DNA of 64,000 nucleotides from Ascaris suum (taxonomy: Eukaryota; Nematoda; Chromadorea; Rhabditida; Ascarididae): the NCBI GenBank assembly GCA_013433145.1, contig CM024168.1, forward strand, positions 4,844,184-4,908,183, read 5' to 3'. The notes under the pieces are model-generated. The model was not told where the DNA came from. It did not search any database and saw only the letters and a list, made by a program, of their open reading frames with translations. Position 1 is the first letter of the stretch. Every line of letters begins with the position of its first letter. Both the position numbers and the translations under genes were made by a program. This document shows, in pieces, positions 12,701-24,400 of this stretch.

Positions 12701-15700
12701 ATGAATAATGCTGATGAAAAAAGAAATAAAACGAGAACGTTTTTAAAAATTGAGAGATGAAGGTCAAAAAGGAGCAAATGATTGCGTTAAGGGCGTACAC
12801 ATATCTCTATCTGCAGCTTAACGATTTCAAGTCAATCAGCGAATTTGTTAAATTCATTTTGAGCGAATTTTTTTCTTCTTCAAAAGAGTAATGCATTTCA
12901 TTATTGCTCATTTCTAGTCTCTCTTATTTATGCTGCCATGGTTTTTCATTATCACTAGTTTCTTTACGTTAAAGTAGTTGAAGCAGACGAATCTATAAAA
13001 GAGGCAATAAAAACAAAATCGCAACAAGGAAACATTTATAGGGAAGTGACCTTTTGTTGGAAGAGCATTCGAATATACTAAGAGGAGCAAAATGCGAAGA
13101 GAGTCAGCAAGAGTAATCCATGAAAACAGAGAATGTGGTGTGCAGTTTTTGCAGTCACGAATATGTAGCGTAACTGGTTTGAGTCTTTGCTCAAAAAGTC
13201 ATCTTGAATGCTTTAAATGGAGCTGCATCGAGTTTTATTGGAGGTTATGTGATTTACCAAAGACAGCCGGAAAAAGAAGAGGAACAACGGTGAAATGGAA
13301 TACTCCAAAAATAATTAGTTCCATACCGATATGATCACCTCTTGATATTACTTTCTTTGGCGTCATTGTTTCAGTTCTTTATGTTCTTCGCAAATTGCCG
13401 CTTCTGAAGAGGGATGTGCTGCTTTTTTTTGTTTATACGGTACTCATATTTCCGAGTTGAAAGCACTATTCTTTCAACTCAGAAATCATCGGACCTGAAA
13501 GCATGATATTAGAAGATGCGATAACATATGAACGACACTTTTGCACACGCTGTATCATTTCTTCATAATTTGCGGAACCGGTTGTTGAATGAGGGGAATA
13601 CAAATGCACATATAGTATCAGCTGATCTGACGCTCTTATCCACTTGTTCCTCTTTAAGGTGATGCTGATTCACTTATGATTATGTGAGTTATGTGAGCAT
13701 CTTAAAACATTGAAATGTCATTGATAGGAGATGAAAGCATTTCGACAAACTAACGATACAGTGATAGGCAGTAGTATCATATAAATGAGATTAAATAACG
13801 AATGATGCGTTTTCAGGTGACCGTCGTGATAATCAATGTTTATTTCCGCTCAGCAAGAACTCACACAATGCCGCAACCTGCGCGTCGTTTCTTCCTACGT
13901 CTGCTTCCGCATCTTCTAATGATGAAACGACCTGAACGTATTCCAATTTTTAACGGATATTTTGTTGAAGAATACTGCGCCTCCGACATTTTCGATGCTA
14001 GTGAGTCAAATTTTCTCCTCCTTCACTGCGCATTTCTTGTTTCATGCTTTGCGTCACTATAAAAGAGGACATGAACCAGTGGATCGAACCATTGTTTGTT
14101 GAAGCAACTGCCTGGCGGAATACATCAATGCAGTGTGCTGAAATAAATTTCCCGTAGCGTGTTGAATACAATGTGATGGTACTTTACGAGGAAGGGGAGA
14201 GGGGGAAGGCGAGTTTATCTTATGAATGTATTGTGGATGATCTTTGAAAAAATGGTTTGTGCATCTGCTGAGTCAGTTGCTTACGCATTTCGGCGAGGAC
14301 GGGCCTTCTTGGACAGCCGTCGATGCTGGTCACAACTAGTTTACGGATTTCACCACTCCCAGGGAGGGGACACTGGTGGAGATCCCGCGTAAAGATGGCT
14401 CTCAATTTTTGCATCACAAGGGCTCCTGCGCATTGAAAATTCCTAACCCGTGAAGGATTTTCTGGAACCAAATCCACTCTGCGGGGGGTTCCCGCGAGTT
14501 TTGCCTTCTAGAAGGGATGTCAGGAGCGCGAGTTTAGCCTTCGCAAGCTGAAAAAAAAATCCTCCACTGAGTCATAGAACATGAGAAAACTACGAGGGGC
14601 AATGTGTTAGAATGATAAACGATGAAGGAAGGGAAGAATGACGGATAGGTGGCTTTAGAGAGACAGTAGTTGTTGCGAAATGTGGTATCCTCATATAATG
14701 GACAAATCAGAAAGCATAACGGAAACCGAGACACGCTGTTGCTAGACGAGCTGAACTGCTGGACGAGCTATTTCATGAGGACCTTAACTGAGATCATCCA
14801 AAGGAAGCATCATGGTTTGATGTAATTGGAAGTAAAACGTTGGGCTTAGAAAAACCACATCGTGTTATAAGTGTAGTCTTTTTCAAGTGCATCATTTCAA
14901 CGCGAACATGGCCAAAGTCATGGAAACTTGCAAATATTCTCACATATGCAAAAGTGACGGAGTGCGATAAGCGCACCACACAGCAAGCCTATATTGCAAC
15001 AGTTTTGCACGTCCAAATCCCTATAATTTTTTTTAAACACACAACATTATATCGCGCTGAAACTGAAAATTCCATGTTTTCAGCATGCTTTTCGCAGTAA
15101 GCATTCAATTAATGCTCATATAATCGGAATCATTGATGAAATCAGCCTTGCAAAAAAACTATGTGCGGCACCGTTTTCAACCTGATATGGGAAAAACAAG
15201 TCACCAGTGAACGAAAACACCTTTAGCCTATCAAGAAGTTCCGTGACATAGCGGGAAAAGGAGACCGCGTAAGCAATGAGGTGCTGAAACAGAAACCGAT
15301 CGCTTTCGAGGTTCCACAATGTATATTCCCCTCCCCTCCTCCGATATTTTCTTTCCATTTTTCTGGTCTCGAAAAGATTCCGATAGATGAGGAACAGTTG
15401 TTTACACAAGCGATATGCGGCATCTGCCAATTCTAAAAGCTAGGAACAACAATGGAGACAGTGTTAGATCGTTATGAGGGATAGAGCAATCAGCAAGAAC
15501 GTCGCAAATCAGCGTTGTCAATTCACCATGATTCTTCAACTGTACTCCAATAAACTTTACTTCCTCTAAAGTCTCAAATATTTTAGGGCACCGAAAGTTC
15601 CATAAAGTATGCTGTAATATACTGCAGCGAGTCGAAATTTTCGTGAATCATATTATATTTCATCGTCGCAAAGGTCTTATAAACTGCACTTGAAGCTGCA

Positions 15701-18700
15701 CTACTGTTTCCTGAATTTCTTCGACTGCGCTTTCCTTCACTGCGATGCAGCACATGTAACTAGATGCACGCATCTTAAGTTTCAGGCGTAAACGACCATC
15801 TAGGATTTTAGCTGCAAGATCTGTGTCAAAAGAGTTGTGGATGACACGCCAAGACCGTAACTCTTCTAAAATTGCTTTTGTTGTAGCTCTACGTGAAAGC
15901 AGCACGAACACTGTGAAAACAGCACAATAGAATGAATAGTGTGCAAATGATCTTGGAATCCTCAGTTAAACTCTCACTGCTGCGCTTATGCCCTAGCGTA
16001 ACCTCATTCACCGAGAACGCTATGCCCGCGAGGGATCTTCAGAGCGCAGAAGCACCCTGCTGAGGATATGATTCATTACATCAGACAGTGAGACTCACCT
16101 GCGGTGCTTCCTGTCCACGGGCTTCGCCTTCCGTATACTCGATCACAGCACATTCTGCAGACTGGTTAATAGCGTCTGCCGGTAGAATTAGTTTCCTTCT
16201 ATCGCTTCATTTATAGGTCTGATTATGCCTTCAATGCCGGCCACTATCGTGCCATTCATGCGCTTTATTGAAAATACGACTGAATCGCAAAGACATCAGG
16301 TACGTGCTGCCAAGGCACATCACCACAAGAACTGCGATAAATGGAGCAAACTTGCACAAAGGTCAGTCAGCTCAGTTCCTTGCAAATTATATTGATTACG
16401 ATTATCAACTTTATCTTTGTGGCATATTTGCTTAGTTCATCTATATAGCAAAAGCATTCTAGATGCCTATGCCGTTGCCACGTCTTCTTAGATGTTCAAT
16501 GTTTCTGAGTAAAATCAGGCATTCTGCATAAGGGCAGAATGGGAGGATATATTGGTGCTATGTCTACAGTGGTAAGAGCTAGTGGTGTAACTCGACAATA
16601 CGCTGCTAGACATGCTGCCGTTGCAGATACACTCCTCATAATAAAGGAGCGGAATTTCTGCTCAAGTGAAAGACGTGAAGGTGAATACCAATCATACAAG
16701 GTGATGGTGAACGGGAAGAGGTGATGTGCTTCTCCCTGCGCGATCTGTGATCTGTACTAAAATTTAGACGAAGTTTTCAAGTCTTAAATGCTGAAGTTTT
16801 AAAGGGAACTGCAGATGCCGCGCTTCCTGTCACTCTCCTTCTGTATGCTCTTTCTTTTTCTTAAGCCCATCCGCCACTCGCAACTCTCTTTTAATCGATC
16901 AGGAACGCCTCTATTAGGCGTAGAACGACTTACTCCTTGCTTGTTCGGAAGAATGTCGTTTTGGGTGGTGCGGGAAGACACTACATATGTGTTTCTTGAA
17001 TTATAATATCTCGGATCGCCTCACAGATGGGCCACTACATTTGCAGCATTGCAAGACTACGTCGGCGCCTGTCGAGATTGCTTGGCGTAAAGAGGTGGAT
17101 CTGCATCTCCTTTTGTTTTGAAGTACTTATCCATCAATAATTGTAATTTCACGAAAACAGTTTCCGATTCTCTACGGATGAAAGCGAACTTTTCAGCCAA
17201 CAAACACTAATTTCTGGCAGGTTTCTCATCGGAACATAAGAATGCGAGAATGCGACCAAAGGAATATAAAGATAGCACGTTTTGCAGAAGCATTCCGAGT
17301 ACACATGGTGGCAGTCATTGGTTCCAACTCCTCGAGTGATATGGTCCAACTACTGTTTTTAGTTCCTCCTACTATTTGATTTTGTATTTGTTTTCGTGAA
17401 CTGAAGCATCGAAATTTTAAAGAGTCGGGTGACTATGCTTCTCGAGGACGTCTAGAGTAGCCTTCCTTTCAGAGACAATATGTTGACGGCATCCCACTCG
17501 GTTTCATCACTGACGAACATCTTCGTTGTGAAACATATGATTTGCACTGTTGAGACGGTTGAGATCAGGATGGGAATAGATCAGCACCTGCGTCTCCTTT
17601 GCGGGCAACTCAATAACATTACAGTCTTCAACCATAGTAATCTGTGGCATAAACCGACCATCTGCATCGAATACACCGCTTTCTAATTCAACATTTGGAT
17701 TCTCTGGAACGTTGAAGATCAAGTCGCTGCAGTGAGCGAGTTAACATGGAATCGTTGAAGACGTCAGCCAATAGCGAAGAACACTGTACAACCGATGAGT
17801 TGAACATCACGACGGCAAATTGAGATATGCTGAAACCTTCACGTGACAAGCCCAAAACTATCGCTTAACTAGTCGAGGCAGAAATTGCGACGTGGTCGAT
17901 TGACCTATTCCACTTTTAAAAACGTATTGTGTGAGATGTTCATGAAGGTAGCGCACCTTCCAGGTTGTCATAAGACGTCGCAAAAGGAGCGAAAGAACAA
18001 ACCAAAGTCACGATATTTTGGGGAAAGGGCAAAGAATAATTGGATGAATTATTGAAGGAGTAATGAAAGCGAAAGGTCATTTTGGCCGCTTCTGCCATTC
18101 TAATTTCAAAACTAGTGAATATAATTTCGACCCTGAGAGTGGGATTCATGTCAACGCTATTTTAAAAAATGGATTTTCTTGCAGTCTTATGGAACAGTGC
18201 GGATAGTGGTTTGACAGATGACCGTCTGGCTGCAGATATGAAACAGATCTCATAAAGACCTCTACATGCTTTGGAATTTCGATAGTGCAGATGTTACCTG
18301 GCTGACGGTTGCCGCTTGAATTTAAAGTAGTTTACGTAGATTATGTGAGTGTTAATGTGCTTTGTTCTTAGCTCTAAGAAACAGACCGATATATATCCTT
18401 TTCATTGGCATCGCCTTGGTCAGTAATGCCTAATTGATTCCTTAAGACATCTGTTCGCTGAAAAGTATGTCGGCATCGTCTCCCGTGCGCAAAACTTATT
18501 CAATGAAGCCAAGTGTCAGAAGCGAAAGGTCGAGTATCGTGCAAGGGCACAGGCGTTGACGGGAGGGTAGAGAGAGTTACGGCAAAGGAAGTGAAACTGG
18601 AGGTGCATGTATTTTTCTGGATTTCATGTCATCAATCAGTAGCAAAAGCTCACATCGTTTCGTTCTCGAAGCATTCCAGCCTCTTTCTGTACGCGCCTTA

Positions 18701-20295
18701 AGCATCAGAAAGTCGGGTCCTCAGTTAAACTTACTAGGTGCATCTGCTACTCCTCCTGTCTATTTGTGAAGCTTTCACAACAGCACATTTCTGCAACCAT
18801 CTAAACGTCCCTATTGTGGCGAAATGCAACATGAACTCTTTGAACTCCTTAAAGAAGTGTGCACATAGTCAATTCGCCCTAGGTCGCTCTCGGTGATCGA
18901 TCGCACTGAGCCACAGTCAATTGCGTTTTCCATCAGACGCTATAAGCCGGCTGCAAGTGGGCCTGATACATGCAGAGCGATATTAATGAATTGTGCTTTA
19001 GGTGGTCTACACGTAGGAATCGTGCCATGCCTGAGCGTTTACCTATGAACGAATTACGGTCGCCGATTAGCAACAACAACAATCTTCAGAATGAGGTGCC
19101 GAGCAATGCTGATGGATGTAATTTGTCGAGTGCAGAACGAATTAGTCATGAGCTCAAAACGACGATTGAGTCAATCGCGTTTATCGCGGAACATATGAAA
19201 GCCGAAATGGCTGACAAGAAGGTTTCCACATAAATTTCTATTCTTTCGTCTTCGTCTGCTAAACGCATTTCATTTTTTCTCATTTTATTCGTCGAAAATT
19301 GCCCACATAACTGCTACTTCCACTCGATGCTTATGCTCCGCTAAATTTTCCAACCCATTATTCTTGATCGTTAGCATTTGAATCAAAGAGGTGAAGTAGG
19401 ATTCAAGGGTTCATGTCACGAGATAGGATTCAAGGAAACATAAACATGGGAGGATTCAAGGGGTCATATCGCGAGATGGAATTCGAACGTCATATCGTAA
19501 GGGAGAACTGAAAGGGTCACGTCGATTTTCCTCTCGTTAAACACTGCTTGAGCATCGTTAAGTTTCTCTGAAAATTCCTTATCAAATCGCATTGAATTGT
19601 TCGACATTTTCGTACTTTGTTTCATAAGGTTTGCATTCATTGTCCTGCAGGTGATAAGCAAGAATGTCCTGTCGCAATTTGTAAAAAGTGATGGTCTCAA
19701 TAGCGGCAATGCGTCACTTTATAGTTTGTTGTGACTTTGCGGGAAGCTGTTATATTTACTCGTATGCATCTCACTGCGTTAAAACAAAATTCTGGAAATT
19801 GGAGCTCCTTTAACTCTCATTCTGTTTTTAGTGCCAATGTATCATATCAATTCCGTTGAATTGACGTACTTTAAACAGCTGAAATAAGAAGCAGATGTGA
19901 AGATGGCAGTCAAGTCCTTAAAAATAACTGTTGGAATCGATGCATCTCATTTTGTACTTCATATCGTTGTGTTTTTATCAAAACGGGGGGATGAAAGAAA
20001 GTGCAGCACACGCAGTTCGCTGCTTGGCTTATCCATGACTGACAGCCCTCTGACAGTTGAATTTCTCTCGTTAAAATGAATGCACTTTCAGGAGCGTGAT
20101 GATTGGAAATATCTTTCAATGGTAATTGACCGCCTTTTGCTGGTCACCTTTTTTGGAATCACTCTTGGCGGTACTGCAGCTATTATCTTTTCTGCGCCAC
20201 ACGTGTTCGACTTTGTTGATCAACGAGAGGTGATTCAAAGGCTCATCGCAGCTAGCCAACAGGATGCGCAGGCAACTACAACTGGCCGACTGTAG
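6737..20295 (+). CDS. Nicotinic acetylcholine receptor non-alpha subunit A (UNC-29/LEV-1/ACR-2/ACR-3 group), 9 mapped exons
   Basis: This gene encodes a subunit of a pentameric acetylcholine-gated cation channel in neuronal or muscle membrane. Exons: 6737-6891, 7641-7795, 9740-9894, 10931-11096, 11729-11972, 13817-14000, 16217-16299, 18976 (or 19002)-19221 and 20092-20295 (TAG). Phases match at every junction if the eighth exon starts at 18976. Seen: an N-terminal ligand-binding domain with WVPDIVLFN; the 13-residue Cys-loop ([15 protein letters not shown]); M1 after [11 protein letters not shown]2 after [10 protein letters not shown]3 ending in VVIINVYF; a long cytoplasmic loop; and a final exon with M4 after [12 protein letters not shown]. 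The YxCC pair of alpha subunits is absent, so this is a structural, beta-like subunit. Possible glycosylation sites are NST and NAS. The 9 exons give about 530 residues; a signal-peptide exon is missing and proposed separately at 5074. Orthology within the group is not settled from sequence memory alone. Confidence 0.9.
10607..10624. repeat. Perfect 18-bp palindrome with CACGTG core
   Basis: CATCTCCACGTGGAGATG reads identically on both strands and contains a CACGTG E-box. It sits in the subunit A intron 9895-10930, in a locally GC-richer patch (about 10,440-10,660). It could be a bHLH site or part of a decayed element. Confidence 0.5.
13454..13480. repeat. Short perfect hairpin
   Basis: GAGTTGAAAG and CTTTCAACTC are perfect 10-bp arms around a 7-bp loop (CACTATT). 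It lies in the subunit A intron 11973-13816. Function unknown. Confidence 0.4.
14220..14520. repeat. GC-richer island, possible interspersed repeat
   Basis: This stretch is clearly richer in G and C than the AT-rich intron around it and has a minus-strand frame open for 85 codons. It ends about 350 bp upstream of the reverse-transcriptase fragment. I suspect a dispersed repeat or transposon remnant, but a second copy was not found in the window. Confidence 0.25.
14870..14971 (+). mobile_element. Decayed non-LTR retrotransposon reverse-transcriptase fragment
   Basis: One frame reads [20 protein letters not shown] followed by [12 protein letters not shown]. This resembles the N-terminal RT segment of LINE-type elements (hydrophobic run, then W-P-x-x-W-K-x-A and a K-V-x-E-C-D-K tail). 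Only about 35 residues are recognisable; the frame then degenerates into unrelated sequence, and no catalytic YADD or FADD box is nearby. It lies in the large subunit A intron 14001-16216, in the host-gene orientation. The call rests on motif memory. Confidence 0.55.
15221..17726 (-). other. Antisense exon-like segments inside subunit A introns (possible nested gene)
   Basis: Reading the minus strand from high to low coordinates gives several protein-like open segments bounded by plausible splice sites. 17726-17588 follows ACTGCAG, reads [20 protein letters not shown] onward, and ends CAG|GTGCTG. 17330-17226 reads [20 protein letters not shown]. 16209-16099 contains [20 protein letters not shown] and ends CAG|GTGAGT, a strong donor. 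15910-15660 follows GTTTTCACAG and reads [20 protein letters not shown]. 15283-15221 follows TTCTGTTTCAG, reads [20 protein letters not shown] and ends AAG|GTGTTT. I do not recognise the family. Phases do not all join, so the set may be a real nested gene with missing exons, a decayed gene, or transposon-derived sequence. Confidence 0.33.
15660..15910 (-). CDS. Hypothetical antisense exon or terminal exon
   Basis: This is the best single member of the antisense set. It begins after an excellent acceptor (GTTTTCACAG on the minus strand) and stays open for 83 codons to a TGA. The product is rich in Lys, Glu and Leu (for example [19 protein letters not shown]) and ends in a likely helix, [15 protein letters not shown]. 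It lies wholly within a subunit A intron. No family is recognised, and only its acceptor and composition support it. Confidence 0.33.
19398..19526 (+). repeat. Degenerate 26-27 bp tandem repeat, about five units
   Basis: Units start at 19398, 19425, 19451, 19478 and 19504. The core is AGGATTCAAGG-GTCAT-TCGCGAGAT. Units 1 and 3 are close copies; units 2, 4 and 5 have diverged. The array lies in the subunit A intron 19222-20091. Confidence 0.75.
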
Positions 20296-21407
20296 CATTC
20301 TTCATCTGTCAAAACTGCGGTATTCTGATTATACAGCCAAGCCAACAACTACAACTAATAGCCAAGTCTTGCATTCACTGAAACGTTTGCCAGCGCTGCA
20401 ATCGACAACCCTATGCTTGCTATCTGAAGGAAATTGGTACTTTATGCAAGTTTGCGTTAGCTGCTGCAAACTCAGTTGCCGTCACAAGAAAATCATTTGT
20501 GCATTATGTTATGTTGTTCCACGAATCTGTTGCTGTCACAGAAGTCTGGCGTATAATGAACAAAGGTCGACAGTCTTGCTCGTTCGCGCATAACAATTCG
20601 ACATTCTTGGTCCATCTTTTTATTCACTTAACAAGGATTCTGGAGCATGGAACTTATTACTTCGTGTTGTTTCTACTGCTACTCAATATTCCTCTGTATT
20701 AGTGCTCATTGTGCACTAAGCCTTTTGATATTTTTCTCGAATATTCTCTGAATTGCGTGTTACTGGAAGAATGTCACAACGGCGCTGTAATCGATGCTCA
20801 TGGTGCATAATGCGATTTAAAAGCCGTTTGTATAATCACAATGAATATGTGGCTAAAACGTTGGAAATTTACGGTGTCACGTCATCTAACTCCGGCTAGA
20901 TGAAGTGGTAGCTTACAGAGTTATGACTACGCAAGGTGGAGTGCTATGAGTAAATAAATAGTACAACTGCTTAGCTTTAGTGTATTTACTTTGTCTCTAC
21001 CCGACAGGAAGTTCAGTAACATGCATTTGAGTTCTGTGGGTGGAGGGGGCACATGTCGACGTTTCTGGAGAAATTCGCTTTTTTCCGTGAAAATCCACTT
21101 GCGCAAGAACCGAGGAATAATATGATCATTGCAAAAATCGATGCTTAAGCCGTAGCTGTCATGTAGAGCTGCATTAAAGTCGGCTTTCGCCACGAGGTGG
21201 AGCAACTTCTTACGCATATCCAGAGGGCAGTGCAGGAAGTTTAACGTATCTCCATATAGCTATGAGTCGAATCTGATCCCAGGGTGAAGAGTGGATTCAA
21301 CTCTGAATCCCTTATGGGATATCATTGCCTTGTAGTAACAAATCATAGTCTGCATGAATTTGCATTATTTATAATAGATTACTTACCCGTTTGACATCTG
21401 TTTATAG
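20296..21407 (+). other. Short interval between the two receptor genes
   Basis: Between the subunit A stop and the first certain subunit B exon there are 1,112 bp. I see no canonical AATAAA and no third gene. The only supported content is the proposed signal exon. The spacing and shared orientation fit either an operon or a compact tandem duplication. Confidence 0.5.
20647..20710 (+). CDS. Candidate signal-peptide exon of nAChR subunit B
   Basis: The exon at 21408 begins in phase 1 and needs an upstream start. This 64-bp segment reads MELITSCCFYCYSIFLCISA plus His, then T|GTGCAC, in phase 1. The join gives Leu-Leu-Gly-Ser-Glu-Asp at the mature N terminus. A pyrimidine-rich stretch ending in AACAAG lies 15-40 bp upstream and could be a spliced-leader acceptor. 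The hydrophobic core and length suit a signal peptide, but the donor is weak. It would place the subunit B start 351 bp after the subunit A stop. Confidence 0.33.
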
Positions 21408-24400
21408 TGCTCGGATCGGAAGATGAGGAGCGCCTTATAACCGATCTCTTCCGCGGGTATAATCACCTCGTGCGCCCAGTGCACAATGTGTCTTCGCGGC
21501 CGATTGAGATCGCGTTCAGTCTCGCTATGGTTCTGCTCATCAACGTGGTCAGTTAATGAATGGTGAACATACTCACCTACTGGCAATTCTAATTTCCTCT
21601 CTTTCAAGTACATCTTTATAGCGTTTAATTACTTTTAGATATGAGGCTGAATTACTTAGATATGAGGCTGCCCACATATTTTTATCAAAATGAGATAGAG
21701 TGAAGTATTATATTTGGTAGTAAGCTGACTAGTTAATTGTCAATACTTACAACTCGCTATCTTCCAGCCAATAGTGGCATAAAATCCGCCAACTTCGTGG
21801 AGGAAAAGGGTGAAAACTTGAAACGACAACAACTCATCGCTATTTTTACTTCGAGTCTATTTTATAGGGGTGGTATAAGGTTGTGATTTCCAAATGAAGT
21901 GAAAGGTGGTGGTGCATTTTGCTGATATCCCGCAAATTGGAACAAATCTCAACTTCGTGCTGCTTTTTGATGCTCCACATTTCAAGCGAACTGTTAATGC
22001 TAAATTATTGTTCAGGTGGAATTGTTGCCATTAGGTCCTCCATATGAATCGAGCACTCAATTTACCATTTTCCTTACGCAAATTTCCGAAAACGATCTCC
22101 GGTTGGGAGACTACCTGAAAAGTACAGAATTGAAGTTGATGATCAAATCATGTGTCGATCAAATCAAATCAAATTCTTTTGATTGCTCGCGCTAGATTTC
22201 ATGGATGTGTCATTTTTGTTTTGCGAATTGAATTGGCCGGGTACAGGTGACCGCTCAACAGATCAGACCGATATATTCTTACCCATTTTGCGGTGCATTA
22301 TTGTTGCTGCGAGCTTTCTTCTCTTATCTTGCTTTGAATTTTGCATCCATCGCTCATTAACCTTTTGCATCTCATATTCTCGTAAATGAGATAATTGCAG
22401 GATGAAAAGAACCAAATTATGCAGACAAACGTTTGGCCTACTATGGTAAGTACCTAAGAAGTATTCTCATCACTTCTTGCTGGTATCATTTTTAGTCCTA
22501 ACGGAGCTACTTTTATAGTTTACAGGTATTTTCTTGGATTTCACTCGAAATTTTTTGTTTTCTCAGTTTTCCGTCAGATTTCTAACAATTGAATGCAGGA
22601 GGATTTCTGGATGGGAAAGAGACTATAGGTTCGTTGGCTTAGAAGGCGCTGTTTAGCTTTTGAGAAATTTGGATTCTTTGAAGAACGTTAAGGTTCACTC
22701 TATTTTTGTAGACTAGCATTTATATACTGATAGCAGTATTACGTTCATCACGTGATTGCGTCACTGATTTTATATTTAATTAGGAATGAATATTTATTAC
22801 TGTGATGGCAGCTCGTTAGTGGAGATGCATCGCAAATGAATCGAAATGGGCATTCTGCTTCTTTACAAACACAAGAGATAACAAGGACTTGGGCACCACT
22901 ATGTTCGTTATGCCATTTATATTATCTGGCGCGATCGTCGAACGAGAAGGACCACGCTGGTGTACAGATTTTTGTTTTACGGAGGATAATTGCACTTGCA
23001 ATGGTGCAGCCTAGAGTGATTTTCAGCGATGGATTGATTACCAAATGCGTTGGGATCCAAGGGAATATGCGAACATCCAAACGATTAGAGTGCCACCCGA
23101 TAAAGTTTGGCTACCCGATATCGTCCTTTTCAACAAGTAATCTCTTTTCACTGTGCAAATGAAAGTATGTTTGTGGTGGCGCAACAGTTAACCTATTCGA
23201 CCAGTCAGATAAAAGTTGAATTGATTTGTGAAGGAAGAGAGGAAAGAGATTGGCTTGTCTGGCAGTTTTTTAGGTATTGTGGCCTCATTCCCGGCAGAAA
23301 CTTTATGCTACCGATACCTTAAGGACGAATGCTCATCCCGAGACCTTGATTGTCTCTTAGAAACGCTCCTCCATTCTGATACCTATTTGCATTGCTGTTT
23401 CAGTATAGTTCTAGTTGTGAGTTCTGATGTTTCTTTGTAAATTTCATTCATATCGAAGTGCTTTATGAGTAACTGAATGTTTGTCCCGGATTATCTCAAT
23501 TGCCCGAAATTAACTTCCTGTTCGAAGCGTTGCCCAGCAGACGAAACCAGATTGCTTAGGACTTCTCGATGAGTACTTTAAAGTGCAGGTTTTATATGAC
23601 TTGTCTAAGACGCTTATAAACAGCTCCGGAAGAGTACATGTGTATAAATTATGTTGATATTGACAACTGAGCAGAAATTTAGTTGAGACTAATATTGGTT
23701 TTCGCTCTCACAGAAAGAGGGGAGCGGGGGAGGAGGAATCGTAAACTTGTTACAGCCACTTTTTTAACTCGATAAAAATGTGCTTTTTGCTTTGAAATGT
23801 GTTTTTCTTTTAATTTGACATGAAAATATGCTGCATGATTTCTGTGCACGATACTAAAATTTACTTTTCTTCAATTCTTATCCCACATTTTCCTCAACAT
23901 CTGCTTCTTATCGCTGGTCGCCAACATCGAATTCTTCCCACAACTCCCTGTCCTGTGTTGTTTCGGAAGTACTAATAGTCATGTATTGTTCGCGTTGGAT
24001 TTGAAAGCGTAGCTGTTTTAGCGTACAAGTTGAACTTGTAGTTCAGGCAAATAGGTATATATATTTATCTCCATTACAAAGCTATAGTGGGGACGATGAG
24101 ATCGAATGCTGTTGATGAATAAAGCAAAGCAAGAATTCACCTGAGAGCCCTGCATATAGGCTCATATCTGAACAAGCACTTAGTCTGTCCAGGTTGTTTG
24201 ACAGAGTCAGGTCGCGTTGTTTGCAAGGAAGTTCTACACATGACAGATCGCTAAATCAGAAACACGACCTTAGATTTGTTTGTAACTGCTTTGAGAGATG
24301 CAAAGTAGTATATATAGGCGGTAGTTTTATCAACGTTTTTGCATGAAGCGATATTCATTAATGTTTGGTGACTGTTTATTTTGAAGCGTTCGCAAGGAGT

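Noticed and set aside
13092..13334. 80-codon ORF inside a subunit A intron
   Set aside because: It falls inside an intron fixed by phase-matched receptor exons and has no family motif.
17480..17686. Plus-strand ORF in a subunit A intron, and an apparent exon after CCTTTCAG at 17473 ([16 protein letters not shown])
   Set aside because: The exon reads well briefly but offers no donor that restores phase to the next receptor exon; direct joining of 16299 to 18976 works without it.
18191..18256. Possible receptor loop exon after TTCTTGCAG
   Set aside because: No donor of the required phase before a stop codon.
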